Below, one piece after another: positions 21,104 to 32,995 of a stretch of DNA of 64,000 nucleotides. Below the pieces are notes generated by a model. The model searched no databases. It saw only the letters and a list, made by a program, of their open reading frames with translations, and was not told where the DNA came from. The stretch is from Apiotrichum sp. Y4204 (lineage: Eukaryota > Basidiomycota > Tremellomycetes > Trichosporonales > Trichosporonaceae), in NCBI GenBank assembly GCA_025531455.1, contig JAMYHL010000026.1, positions 62,001 to 126,000 of the forward strand, read 5' to 3'. Both the position numbers and the translations under genes were made by a program. The stretch's first letter is position 1. Every line of letters starts with the position of its first letter.

Positions 21104-24100
21104 TATAAGTCCGAGGGGCGGACACATCTGCGCCTCTGCGAGAGGGGCACAGGGGCTCATGGCCGCGCTATGAGGAGATGAGAGCTAGAGCTGTAGCGCT
21201 AGATACTAGATCAAACGACATTCGCTGCCCTTCGGCATCGAAAGATGGGGACAGCTTTACATTGTAGGATATAGATTATGTACTCTGTGAGCACGAGGTG
21301 CATAGGAGCCAAGGCCTGCTAGAGGCCTGTGTGGAGTCGCGGCCCAAAACTGCTGCTCCGGCAACAGGCCAACAGGCTTAACAACCATGACTCGAGACCC
21401 CAGTTTGCATTCTTTAGGATATAAACTGCGGACGTGGCGCGGTAGCGCGTTTAAACGTTCGGAGAGGGTCAGCCGCGCGGTGCACAACTTCTCGACACGT
21501 CGGCGCGTCGACAACAATACGACTGCCTGCTTCCGAACTTCCGACGGACCAGAGTGGCCGTTTCCGTTGGAGCTGGATATCATCTGCGGCGCAAAACGGA
21601 GATTGCCTCTCCACGCAGCTCATGCTCATACGCCCTTTACACGCGCAATCATGCGGTCGTTAGTCACGCATGCACGCACAATGGTCTGCAAAGCTGCAAC
21701 AGTGGTGATTATCGCAGGCCGAGGAACTGTGCTTGCACTTGAGCGCTTGACGAATCGGGCATCGACAGATCGGCAAGGGGGCAGGGGCGATGAACCATGA
21801 AACGTGCTAAACTGTATGATGGGGCCGATCCGAGTCTTGCGAATTACCCAACGCGCCGAGCACGTAAACCCCGTAGACCGTAGACCATAGGGCGCCAAAG
21901 AGGTCGATACCAGCAGTACATGCACTGTAGCACAGGCGTGGAAGCTGCCAGCATCAGGCTGTATCAACTTTTCATCACTACTAAAGCTTGGGCTGGAGAT
22001 GGTGGTGTGTCAATGCAGGCGTTCACCCGACCGATCCGAAGATCGCGCACAACTCTGGTTTGCGGCTGGCGGTTTCTTCCCCTAACTAGCGGCCCAGCTT
22101 AACTCTGTGACAACCTTACGGCACACTGGAACTCTACTTGCGAGTCGTCAGTAAGGACACCATAAACGGGGAGCGAGCTCTTGGGCTCGGATGGATGGAA
22201 TCTTCATGGACTTCTGCAGACGGTGACATGGAATTCCGTCTCACCCGAAGAAACTATCCGCTATTGCAGAGAACTAACCCGTCGTGTCACGTCCTCGATC
22301 CTCGCCACATTGCGATATTGCGGGCCGTGCTGGCCGTGTTCAATGGCGAAGGCGGTGAATCACGAGGAACGTGGCACAGATGAAGTGGGAAGTCACGATT
22401 GTCGCGCTGATTACTCCCCTGCTGTCACGACTCGGTCTGTGCAGCGGAAGCCGGCCTGGCAGCTGGGTCCTGGCCGTCCTGACCATCATGGGGAGACAGC
22501 CGTTGGCGGATTCCGGGCTGCGCAACCTGAGTTTCTGGGCCTCTTGGCCTTGAGCAAGGTTTCGTTCCGCGCAGCTTACCGACACATGTCGCACCCGCCA
22601 AGCTCAGCCGCACCGCAATTGAGGCTTGGGACCTTGGTCTACGCGCTAGGTTGGCGTGCAATAATCACAAAGGCGGAGTTATGGCTGTACTGATTTGACT
22701 CTGCAGCTAGGGGGAACAAGCATAGTCGAACCACCATTCAAGGGCATTCCCAATTAACCAATTCCCATCTGTGCCGTAACGCATGTCGCGCAGCTACTGC
22801 GCCTAGCGCACCACGGATCCACGGATCGCTGCGAATCGTTTTGTCCGCCTGTTCCATCGAATCTTGCACTTTGGGAGCCGCGGAGGATTCAGTGAATGGC
22901 GTCTCGGCCTTCGCTGTGCGCTGCACGGAGCACAAGGTCCATCGTCTAACAGTTCCCCCATCGAGCCCGATGACTCCCCGATGATGACCCGGATAGTGCC
23001 CCGAATGTGAGGCGCCATTGGATCATTCCAACGACAATGGGTTGCAGGGTTCACTGGCCCGCTCAGCTATCAGCTGTTGCACCGCCCCTTGCCCCCGCCC
23101 AGCCGGCATAAGCTTATGTGAAACAAGCAGCACCGACAGCAGGTCGTCCTCGCCCGCTCAGTGGACCAACTCCGAAATGGCCAGACTTGCAGGCCGGACC
23201 TTGTCGCCAGGGCCAAAGGCACCCCCGCCCCCTCACGGACTAGCTCTTTGGGATACCAAAGGACCTGGACAAGCAGCTACGGTCGATTGGAAGAGTCGTC
23301 AACAAACGGACCGGAGGGGAGCAGGAAACAGGAGATGTCAGGGAAAAGTCTGCCGGCCCGCTGTCCCCCCTCCTTGCCGGTTCCGCGCTCAGGACTCACT
23401 TGCCGACCGCCCAGCCAGTGGCGACAAGGGGGTGAGTTGCTTGCTGTGTGCATGTGTGGGTCACAGGCGCTCAGCGCACTCAGGCCATAGGTCATATCTT
23501 CGGTTTCTTCTCTGAATGGTGCCGAAATCGAGTCTAAAAACGATCAGGGCGGTGCACCAAAATGCAACAGGCGCAGAAAGGAAAAGGGATCCCTGTATGC
23601 GCTGCTCCGGCTGCACCAAGCCGCGCACGGGCCGCTGTGCATTCCACCTTCCCCCGCTGTACCGCTGTTCCGCTGAGAGCCAGAGTTCATCGGTTCCCGG
23701 TGCGTCCGGCTGATATGCATGAGAGCACGGACACGAAACAAACGGCCATCCCCCCTTGCGCGCGTCCTGTGCCGCACCGCCCTCTGCGCTTCGGCGTCCT
23801 GCCCTCTGCCCTCTTGGATCCCATCGCTGATGTGACACACGATCCCCTTCCTTTGTCTGCATTCTAGCTTTTCTAGCTTGTTCATCGCCGAATCGCGGGC
23901 GTCGACAGTCACGCGTGTCGTTAGGCGAGGCGGCGCGCGTCGCCAGCCAACAGTGTGTGCAACGGGCCAGTGCGTCCAAGCCTTGGCGTTTGTGCCGTGT
24001 TTCCATTGCTGTGCGACTGAGCGTTTCTTTTTTTCTCGTTGTGCGCCCGTGCTCCTGCAACGAGCACAATGCTGTTCTGCGCCTGCGGGACGGCGGTGTC

Positions 24101-24266
24101 CTCAGCTGACTGGACTCGAGCGTTCAATGCTTCATAAAGCCGGGTGTTACTCTCTTTTCTTTTCTTCCACTCACACATCTTCCACATCGTTCTCCCTCTC
24201 CAGACCCCGCTTGCGAGTCACCCACTTCTTCACCCCGCTCAATCCACCCCTTTCACTCCTTTCACA
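21104..24266. other. Gene-poor intergenic segment
   Basis: About 3.2 kb without a convincing gene. Frames at 21387-21800, 22181-22693 and 23461-24069 have low-complexity or Arg-rich translations typical of random GC-rich DNA. The last 200 bp are C/T-rich and probably the promoter and leader of the LITAF-like gene. Confidence 0.45.
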
Positions 24267-25111
24267 ATGGCCGAGAAGACTCAGCGTGAGTACCACCAGC
24301 ACACATTCCAGAGGGGCAAAGCATCCCTCTTCCACGCGTAGACGGCACGCACACGCGCACACGCGCACACAATACAGCGGCGTGACATCCCCGTACTGTC
24401 TTCGCCTCGCTGTCCTCGTGTCGCTCGCTGCTTGTTCCTTCACACACTCATGCCTGTATACTGACCTTGAACAGAGTGGGACCCCAACCACCAGCCCCAG
24501 CAGCAGCTCGGCTCCTACGCCCCCCAGCCTGGTATGGTTGCCGCACCCAGCGCCTTCCCGACCGCCACCTTCTGCCCCGCCTCCGGCGGCGCTCACGAGG
24601 CCCAGGAGAAGACCGGACTCATGGGTATCCTCATCGGTATCTTCTTCTGCCCGTGTGGTCTTATTGCGTGAGTACAAAGCGTGGCCTGAGAGTCCGAGAG
24701 TGCAGAGGCGAGCAAATGCAGAGCCAAACCCAAATCTGCAGACACTACGGAGGATCAACCACAAGGTTGTCATGGATCTTCGAGATCAGGCGCAACGTCT
24801 GGAGATCCTCCTGTGTGGCCCAGGGTCGGTGGCGATTCGAACACGCATTCGAACACGCTTCGTTACACCGCCTGGTAGCGGCCCGTGCCGCCTGTTCTGC
24901 CATGGGTCCACCCGATTGTCAGCTGGGGCATACGCTTAACCTCTTGGCATCGTGGCGCAGCTGTGCATCCGGGCTCTTCCTCACCTGCCTCCTCTGATCC
25001 CGCTCCCTGTCCTCCCCGGCTCTTGCTAATCCTCCCAGCTGCTGCATGGACAAGAAGATCCAGTGCAAGAACTGCAAGTTCGTCATCAAGGAGTCCTGGG
25101 GCGGTCTCTAA
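24267..25111 (+). CDS. LITAF/BRI3-like small membrane-associated zinc protein
   Basis: Exons 24267-24285, 24475-24667 and 25039-25111 join in frame to 94 residues. A Pro/Gln-rich N-terminus (NHQPQQQLGSYAPQPG) precedes a LITAF-type module: a first knuckle (TFCPASGG), a hydrophobic insert (GLMGILIGIFFCPCGLIACC) and a second knuckle (CKNCKF). This family anchors to the cytosolic face of endosomal or lysosomal membranes by a hydrophobic hairpin between the two halves of a zinc site. The first knuckle shows one Cys rather than C-x-x-C, so the metal site may be altered or use CPCG. The second intron is 371 nt, long for this window. Confidence 0.72.
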
Positions 25112-26789
25112 TTGACCTTCGCGCTCTTTTCGTGTAGATACGAGACGGCGGCGACGAGGTGCGGTGTGCAGCGAGTGGCGTACAACATACGGCAAGCTCC
25201 GATAGCATCCGGCCTCCCCCTGGTCTCGGTGTAGCTGATGGTCTTCGAATGGCCTTTGTGACTTGTAGTACGACATGGATTGACATAATAGGACAGATGA
25301 GCGCGGATGAGTAGGCAGGCGTTCACACTAATCATTTAACCACCTCACAACTTCGTCCTTCTGGTAATACGAACCGCAGATGACGCTTGCTACCCTTGAG
25401 CGGAGGCGAGTCTCTTGTCAGCTCTCACTCCAGCGCCAAGGAAGCACGCCAAGCTGAACCAGTTCAGCTGATCAGCTGGATGGCGATTACCACGAGGGTT
25501 ACTGACATTGCACGCCGATGATCTGGTCTCAGAATACATCGACTGAAGGTGAAGCTGCGTGATAAGCGGCAACTGGCCAACTGGAATCCGGGGTGCATTG
25601 GCGCCTGACCAGCTGACCACGCCCTTGAAGAGTCAATCATCGTCAATCTGCCGAGCCGCGGATCTGCGCGGCACCATCCTGTGAATTTGCCGATCTGTCG
25701 ATCTTTCCTCCTGCCTCCTGACTGACGACGACAATCAGGAGATTGATTATCTGGAAATCTGGTGGGCATCTTCCGCCACACGACGTCAGCGACACGAAAT
25801 ATAGAAGTTTGCTGCTATCTTGATGTTTTCACCAGTTCAGCAACAAACCATAACCAGCGAATGCGGTATCACTCACTTGGAATCCATCCACACTTTCCTT
25901 TTGTCCATTCCGTCCCTGATGCGCCCGGCTCGAGCTCACAGGACATCGTATTCAGCATCACGACCTCACAGATACGAGCCGGAACGTAACAACCGACGTG
26001 GATGGAACGGGACGCAAAACTGCGGACGGCCAGAAGAATAGCATGCGTCACATCGCGAATCATGTCGCATTTTGGCCATGTTACATGTTGGATTGGACGA
26101 GCAGCGTTCGTGCCCCGGTACCAGCCGCTGCGCCCACGCTCTAGACGTTCCGCCTGGCGACGCCACCGTCTCATTCACGGTGCGACCCCCTCACTTTCTG
26201 GCGCCACGGCTGCAGCCACTTGAGGAAAACAAACGAAGACGGCTTCATCGGGGTACGTCCAGACCAGGGCCTGGTGCTGTGGCGCCACCCCACGATCCGA
26301 AGCTCGTTGTCAGCGCTGGCCCCCAGATCTTGGGTAGTGAACAATGAGCCACTCCGGTTACAGTGAGACATCCACGCAGCTTGATTTCTCATGAGATATT
26401 GCTGAAGTGGATATCATACGAACATCTTTGTCCACGGGCGCCGCAGGCACTGTACTGTACATGACGCCCCCCATGACTCCGCGCTCACACGCTCACACGC
26501 TCACTGGATCACTGGTCGCTCGAGCCTCCGAATCCATCCACTACTGTCCCCTGTTCTATCTGTCCGGATGTAAAGCTCCCGGGTGGCGGAGAGGTTCGCT
26601 TTGGGTGACCACTTGGCATCGGCCAGACTCTCACGGCTTCGCGTATCTTTTCACAACTGCTCTGGATTCTGACACTCTGAGTCTCGTCTGGCATTTATTT
26701 TCCAGTATCTTCACGGTTCACCTCGCAACTCTCAACTTGACCACCATCACTGCACGTCCACAACGCGCTGCCACCGCCAATCCGGAACC
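25112..26789. other. Intergenic, no gene seen
   Basis: About 1.7 kb between two plus-strand genes. No coding, RNA or repeat signal that I can support. Confidence 0.45.
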
Positions 26790-27579
26790 ATGACGGAAAC
26801 CGAGACGTCCCTCCCCATTCCCTCTTCCCCTCATCGATCTCCGCGGGTCTGCGGGCTGGGCCTGGGTTCGCCGAGTCTAATGGGCCACGCCGATTCCGAG
26901 CCCGTGCCCGCCATCCATGTCGAGGGCGTTGATGAACTTATCCCCCTGACTCCGTCGGGCGAAAGCACTCCCGGCGACCCATGGCCCGCACTCGAGTGTG
27001 TGCTCGGCGAGAAGCTGTGAGTGTGCGACCAGGCGGTCGTGTGACTGCTTTTGCACATGTCGCTTCTTGCATCACGATTCGCAACTGGCATGTAACATTT
27101 CGCCGACGCACACTTGTGCCACCCGAGCTAACCCCAGTGCTGCCGAAACGCTGACCCACGCGCTTGAAAACGGCTCAAATTCGCATACCTGGCTTGCACG
27201 CGAGCAGCTCAAGTACTGGGCGTTGGAAGAGAAGGCCGCCAAGCTGTTCCGCATGCTGAAGCGCGACTATTCGTTCTCGCAGCTCGTGGGCGACGCCAAG
27301 GCGGTGCACCGCGCGCGGCTGGCGTTCCTGAAGGAGAAAAACGTCGCCGAGCGGCAGGGCGACCAGCACCGCGTGAACGACGTGAGCGGCCGCCTTGCCG
27401 AACTCGATGACGCGCTCAAGACGAACAATTCCCAGCGCAACGAGTTTGACGACTGGCGCTTCTTCAAGAAACTCAGTCACGAACTCGAGATCCGCCTCCA
27501 TGCCATGCGGGCCATGTGGCAGGAACACGAGCGCACCCCGTTTGAATGCGCGTGGAAGGGCGAGTACGGTCGCAACTGA
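26790..27579 (+). CDS. Coiled-coil protein of unknown function (222 aa)
   Basis: Exons 26790-27016 and 27138-27579 join in frame (GTGAGT donor, CTAACCCCAG acceptor). Residues 1-76 are Ser/Pro-rich and probably disordered, with two SP-type sites (SSPHRSP, TPSGESTPGDP). Residues about 80-215 are helical and charged, with heptad-like spacing in WLAREQLKYWALEEKAAKLFRMLK and in ARLAFLKEKNVAERQGDQHR. No catalytic motif, signal peptide or membrane segment. The family is not recognised; a scaffold or adaptor role would be a guess. Confidence 0.75.
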
Positions 27580-27937
27580 ACCCGGAGCGCCGAGCAACAA
27601 GCTGGTGGGAGGGGGGGACACATGCCTCGTTACATACACACTTACACACACATACACATACACTACCCCACAATCCATGCCACTACATCTGATGTCTGTG
27701 GCGCGCTCGAGCGGCTCCTTGCCATGAGACCAGGAGCGTGCTGTTGACGTTCGGTGCGGGCGTGTAGTGGACAACCGAGCACCCCACCTCTCACCCCTTT
27801 TAATTCACACGTCTCTGCGACTTTCGAACACCAACTGGGGAACGGCGCACCGCGCACCAGGCCCGACGTCCGCGTGTCCGCAACATCGCGACGTCCCGCC
27901 GTCCAGAGGAGCAAGAGAAACAGCAAGCAAAAGGTAA
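27580..27937. repeat. Intergenic with CA-rich microsatellite
   Basis: 358 bp between the coiled-coil gene and tRNA-Gln. Imperfect ACAC/ACAT repeats run through about 27630-27665; nothing else is seen. Confidence 0.6.
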
Positions 27938-28029
27938 GGTCCCACTGGGGATCGAACCCAGATTACAAGAACAACCAACCGTTGAAGGCAAATCAGAATC
28001 TTATGTACTAACCATTATACGATGGAACC
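27938..28029 (-). tRNA. tRNA-Gln (CUG anticodon) with intron
   Basis: Read on the minus strand from 28029. The acceptor stem GGTTCCA pairs with TGGGACC. The anticodon stem TAAGA pairs with TCTTG around loop TTCTGAT, giving anticodon CUG. The T arm is CTGGG-TTCGATC-CCCAG. An intron of about 21 nt (27992-27972) sits after position 37, the canonical site. The G1-G2-T start fits fungal tRNA-Gln. Confidence 0.93.
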
Positions 28030-28733
28030 CCTTATACAAGGAATCTGGATGAGTCGACCCTGACGTGTTCCCTGAGGCACGTGGGCGAAGTCTTTTGGTG
28101 TCCACAGCCGGCAGGAGGCATCTCATGCATCTCATGAAGCCTGAGTACTGTAGAAAAGCTACATGAACCTTTCTAACTGGAGAAAACGCGTACCTTGCTC
28201 GATGGAGATGCTCGGAAGTGCCAAGCTTCGAGATGTTCGAAGTGTAGAAGTGCAGAAGTGATCGTGTGACACCAACCCGCGTCGCGGAACAGGGCGCGTA
28301 CAATTTGTTTTATTAGCGTGATCCGCGAATGGGGGTGATGTCATGATGGACCGGACCGAAGCGAGCGTGACTATGAGCGACTTTTATTATCACCATACCG
28401 TGTTCAGGACCCCCGTAGGGCCCATGAGCGCTTAACGAGGCCCAGGCTTGGCACGCACATGTGTGCACGCACATGTATGTGATTTTATACGACGGTATGC
28501 AGCTATATGCAGCTCGATCGGGCTGCAGTATGGTACTGTGAGGAGGATGCATCGGTGTGTGGGCAAGGGGGCACGGGCTTGGCTTCCAATTCAGAACATG
28601 GTGCATCCACTGGCTGTTGGCATGCCAGAAGGGTGAAGGGCGTCATTAACGACCCGCACGGGCGGAATGAGAAGAACCACTCTTTTCACTTGTTCTTTCT
28701 CTTTCTCACTTGTCCATCCACTTGCCATCCATC
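28030..28733. other. Intergenic, upstream of the Yvc1-like gene
   Basis: 704 bp. It contains an alternating CACGCACATG-type stretch at about 28453-28480 and a T/C-rich leader before 28734. No gene is seen. Confidence 0.45.
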
Positions 28734-31145
28734 ATGCCCGATCCTGTGAGGATACTCTGCGACCAACGGCGTATGCTAACGTGCAGTCGGTGGTCGAAAT
28801 GGCCCCCGAGCTGGGGCCCGATGCTCTGCACCCGGGTCCAGACACCGTCTCCAGTGAGTCTTCCCCAGCTCGGTGTCACCCTGCGATCGAGACAGTCGGT
28901 GAGCACTGAAGCTAACTTCGTGACAGAGCTTGTAGCGCGTGTCCGTGCTATGGCAACCCGTCTTCTACCTGTCGAGGTCGAGCTTGATGCCATTTCCGAC
29001 GCAACCAGCAGCATTATCACCCCGGAAGTCGTGTCCGCCTTCCGCAAGGCTGGTGGTGACTTTGAGGACGCGGTTCCTTTCTGGTGAGTTCTGGCGATGT
29101 CAGTGAGCTGTAAAAAGCTCTCCCCCACCTTGCTCTGAGGATTCGGCCCATGGTACTCCGGTTGCGCAGCAGATAGCGAACGGCAGCGTTGCAGCATGCC
29201 CTCTTCCTAGGTTGATACACTTCGCGCTAGGCCCGTCCTACCGACGTGCTGAATGCGACTTCAGAGCTTTTGCTCTATCCTGGGGACCTGCTCTGATGGA
29301 ATACTGACGCCCGTCAAGCTTGCTCCGGGCTCGCCAGATGTTCAAGCGTGAGGGATACCTCAACCCCACCGACTTCGAGGAGACGCTCTGCCGCGCCACT
29401 GCTTGTGAGGTCATTGCGCGCCGCATGCTCCGTACTTTTCACGGTGCCCGTCTTCAAAATGTCATGAGCACTCGATTCCGCTACCGCGAGAGCGACGGTG
29501 ACGCGTCTGCGCCCACTAGCGCCCTTGAGATCGCCATTGACCAGCACTGCACGGTAAGCGCGTCATTTTTAAGGTGTCCAACTGACCTGCCAGATTTTCC
29601 TCTCCTGCAACGAGTCCCAACAGGTCGTTAACGCTCTCTGGAGCGGCGAATGGGTCCAGCAGAACAATGAGAACGACGACATTGACTATGTTGACTACCA
29701 CATCTCTCCAGACCGTGCCGGCTCGTTCTGGTCGCACCTTGACCCTGACCGTCTGTGTGTTCCTCGCTACCAATCGTTGTTCCGCGTCGTCATCTGGCTC
29801 CTCTACCTCTTGGTCTACTCCCAGTCCGTGCTGAGCCCTCTCGATGGTTGGGATAGCCAGCGCTCGTTCGATGCCTGGGAGGTGGCACTTTACACCATGA
29901 CGTTCGCCTTTTTCATTGAAGGTTAGTGAAGAGGACGGTCGAGGGCCTCTATCTGACATCCGCAGAGGCCGTCAAGGTCACCAAGACCTTCCGTCTCGCG
30001 ACCAGCTTCGTTAGCTCGATTGTGCGTAGTATTTCCTGCTTAGTTCTGACTTTACCAGACCTTCTGGACCGTTGTCAACTTCCTCACGGACATTCTGCTG
30101 ATCACGGCGTTTGCGCTCCGTGTCGCCGGCATGAGGCTCAACCTCAGCACCGATGACAGCATGAAGCTCCACAAGCTGTCCTTCCAAGTGCTCTCGTGTG
30201 CTGCCCCGCTCATCTGGATGAAGCTCGTGCGTGGACTAACCTGAAGCCGCTTCTGACTCTCAGATTACCGTCTTCGAGGCATACCAGACGGTCGGAGTGC
30301 TCGAAGTTGTCGTCTTCCGCATGCTGCGCGAGTCAGTCATCTTCTTCATCCTTCTTGGCGTCATGGGTATTGGGTTTGCTCAGTCTCTCTATGCTCTGGA
30401 CGCCGCCGACGGCCAGACTGGCGAGGGCAACCCCGACGACAAGCCCGGAGGTGGAGACGGCGATGGTGATGGTAATGGCGGCGGTGGTTTCACCTTCCTC
30501 ATCAACAACCTGATTCAAGCTCTTCTTGGCGCGGCCGACTTCGGCCCCTCTATGGAGAACTTCGGTTATCCATTTGGCCTCATTATCTACTACTCTTGGA
30601 ACTTCCTCACTACCATCATTCTCGTCAACGTCCTCATCGCGCTGTTCGGCTCTGCCTACCAGGAGATTTCGGACAACGCGGTTGACGAGTACCTTGCTTT
30701 CTTTGCTGGCAAGACCATTGACATGATCCGCGCTCCGGACCAATTTGTCTACCCTGCCCCTTTCAACCTCATTGAAACCTTCCTCATCGCTCCCTTTGAG
30801 TTCTTCCTCACCAAGGAGCAGTACCGCAAGCTCAACCGCTTTTGGATGACATTCATCTTCTTCATCCCTCTCTGCATGATCGCCTTCTTTGAATCTCAGG
30901 TCGTTCACGGCCGTCGTGGTGGTATGATTCATGATTACTTTGCCGAGCCCATGCCCGAGGATGATGAGGACCCCAAGATCATCAACCCCGAAAGCGACGA
31001 CCCTGCGGGCACCATCTCGAAGGTTGACTTTGACACTCTCGTCCGTGTCTTCCCCAACACGACCGTCACTGAGAGCACTGTCATCCTCCGCGAGATTGAC
31101 CGCATGCGCCGCAACCTTGACGACCTCGAGAAGAAGATGCAGTAG
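28734..31145 (+). CDS. YVC1: Vacuolar TRP-type cation channel (Yvc1-like)
   Basis: Eight coding exons (28734-28745, 28787-28853, 28927-29083, 29319-29553, 29594-29921, 29966-30021, 30059-30226, 30264-31145) give 634 residues in frame. The cytosolic N-terminal half leads into several membrane segments (SLFRVVIWLLYLLVYS; WEVALYTMTFAFFIE; TFWTVVNFLTDILLITAFAL) and a pore module: SVIFFILLGVMGIGFAQ, a pore loop, then IIYYSWNFLTTIILVNVLIALFGSAYQEI, which is the TRP-type S6. The C-tail is acidic (EPMPEDDEDPKIINPESDD) and ends in a coiled coil. Fungal Yvc1 releases vacuolar calcium and is calcium-activated. Oddities are a Gly/Asp run in the S5-pore linker (about 387-416), a 12-nt first exon and a 235-nt intron at 29084-29318. 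Confidence 0.92.
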
Positions 31146-31560
31146 GCATCGGAAGACCGATCAGGATCCTCGTAGCCGACGAACGGCTACGCTAAACTTT
31201 CTGTCCTAAGTGACCGCGATACAAGTAAGCCGTACATGAAATGCAACGTGAATGTGATACGGATGAATCTCCACAGACTGTGTTCTTTCCTTGTGACGTC
31301 TCGATCGCACGGCGTGCATTGCTCCCCCGGCGACGACCGACATGGAGGGATGGTCTGATGGGAACAGGGTAATAAGCCAATGGGGGTAAGGAGTTCGTGC
31401 TTCTCTGGTATGCACGGACCACCACAATCCACTAACGCTGACTGACGCTCATTATGCCTTACACACGCTCACCGACGCCCTGATCGTGTGATCATGCATA
31501 TCTTGCAATTGCTCTCTTACTGATTGGGCCAACACATTCTTCACGACAGGCTAGCCCGCC
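31146..31560. other. Intergenic, no gene seen
   Basis: 415 bp between two plus-strand genes; the 3' end of the channel gene and promoter of the next. Confidence 0.5.
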
Positions 31561-32598
31561 ATGCTCGACTCCTCACCTCAGATCATCCCGTCTGTGGTTT
31601 CGCCTGCACTTCAGCCAAATTCAAAGTTGACCGCGACTCCCGGACCCGTCATTGACGCAAAATCCTTTCCGCACATCTTCGATCAGATCGTCGCCGCCGC
31701 CCCGTATGACTCTCTTCTGCGTCTTCGCGGAACGAGCACCACGATGAAGGATCGCGTCGACGCCCAGATCATGCGCCATGTTCATGCCCGTCACAGATTT
31801 TCGTGGGTCGAGTACACGACCACCGAAGGGCGACGCTTACCAGCTCTTTATGTGGAGGAGTACGAGGATCCGCCTGTGCACTCCCTGAGTCTGGTGCGCG
31901 TTCTCGATATTGGCCGACCAAAAAGCCTATACGGATATCGCAACACGCGCGGCATACTACGTCCCGACACCTTGCGCACGTACGAGGACGGCGATACTCC
32001 CATGCTTGACTTCCAAGATCTCGAGGTGCGGCGCCATATCCATTTCACCAGCACTGCCCTCGAGACGGACGAGGAGATGGTCATTTCCCCGCACCTGCGC
32101 AAACTCGTCATCAACCTCCTGTGCGAGCCCGGCCCGCACGTCTGGAACCAAGACTACATCTCCATTCGTCCCGAGTCGTACCAGCAGGCACCGTGCGTGG
32201 AAGACCTGGTGGTGATTCTGGGTGACGCCGGGTCCGCAACCGACGACTGTCAGGGCGTGTGCTGCCGCCGCACCCCACTGGGATTCGGCAACGCGTTTCA
32301 CTGGCCGATTTACATTCTCGCCTTTACGCTGTGGAAGTTTGGCCCGCTGCGCCGTCTCTCAATCGTGCATACGTTCCAGTCCTCGGAGCGCGTGTTTCTG
32401 TCCGAGAACGTCCGGCGTAAGATTGCTGAAGAGATCGAGCTCGTCGAAATCGAGGCGGTGTTTCCAGTACTCAACCACGACGTTGACGAATTTGCGACCT
32501 CCATCGAGTTTATCGACCTCGAGACGTACCGCGCCCGGGTGGGGGATGAGGAGCTGCGGCTCGAGCTTGATAGGAGTCTATTTGGGAGTAGGCCCTAA
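31561..32598 (+). CDS. F-box-like protein of unknown function (345 aa)
   Basis: Single-exon gene with no signal peptide or membrane segment. Residues about 33-75 (FPHIFDQIVAAAPYDSLLRLRGTSTTMKD) have the shape of a degenerate F-box, with a Pro-x-(I/L)-x-x-x-I start and an LLRLRG-T-S-x-x-(M/W) core. The rest alternates strand and helix segments with leucine-rich spacing (LRKLVINLL, VEDLVVILGD, LRRLSIVHTF), as in the many lineage-expanded F-box/LRR-like proteins of basidiomycete yeasts. If the F-box is real it would recruit a substrate to an SCF ubiquitin ligase; this is inference. The ORF start at 31561 has a good context (GCC-ATG-C). Confidence 0.68.
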   Translation: MLDSSPQIIPSVVSPALQPNSKLTATPGPVIDAKSFPHIFDQIVAAAPYDSLLRLRGTSTTMKDRVDAQIMRHVHARHRFSWVEYTTTEGRRLPALYVEEYEDPPVHSLSLVRVLDIGRPKSLYGYRNTRGILRPDTLRTYEDGDTPMLDFQDLEVRRHIHFTSTALETDEEMVISPHLRKLVINLLCEPGPHVWNQDYISIRPESYQQAPCVEDLVVILGDAGSATDDCQGVCCRRTPLGFGNAFHWPIYILAFTLWKFGPLRRLSIVHTFQSSERVFLSENVRRKIAEEIELVEIEAVFPVLNHDVDEFATSIEFIDLETYRARVGDEELRLELDRSLFGSRP

Positions 32599-32908
32599 AG
32601 CATAGAGCTTGAACGCTGGCTGGATAGAGATGGGAAGGACATCGATGAAGGTACTGGAGCAATTCGAAGATGGCAGTTGCTGTTGTTGATGGGGCTTGTG
32701 ATCGCGGAAATCAAGGCGAGACATGCGAAGGCAAGACATTTTAATGCTCCATCTACATGTGTTCATGTGGACTTGAGTCGCCGTTGCCCAAATGACAGGC
32801 ATAACCCATACAAGGGCCCGAAAACGAGATATGCGATCGCGAGCTTGCGAGCTTGAATCTTTTGGTGATGTGGAACAAAACAATAACAAAAAGCTGTCTT
32901 GCGACTTT
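32599..32908. other. Intergenic, no gene seen
   Basis: 310 bp between the F-box-like gene and tRNA-Tyr; nothing supportable. Confidence 0.5.
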
Positions 32909-32995
32909 CTCCCAACCCTGATTCGAACAGGGGACCGACGGATATTCTGAGGTAACAATTACAGTCCGGCGCTCTACCAACTGAGCTATTGAGAG
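32909..32995 (-). tRNA. tRNA-Tyr (GUA anticodon) with intron
   Basis: Read on the minus strand from 32995. The acceptor stem CTCTCAA pairs with TTGGGAG; the D arm is AGCTCAGTTGGTAGAGC; the anticodon GUA follows CGGACT; the T arm is CCCTG-TTCGAAT-CAGGG. A 15-nt intron follows position 37, as expected for eukaryotic tRNA-Tyr. The outermost anticodon-stem pair (27-43) looks mismatched. Confidence 0.93.

Noticed and set aside
23878..24939. 353-codon plus-strand frame over the LITAF-like gene
   Set aside because: It reads a different frame through exons and introns; the spliced 94-aa model explains the locus with conserved Cys and a hydrophobic hairpin.
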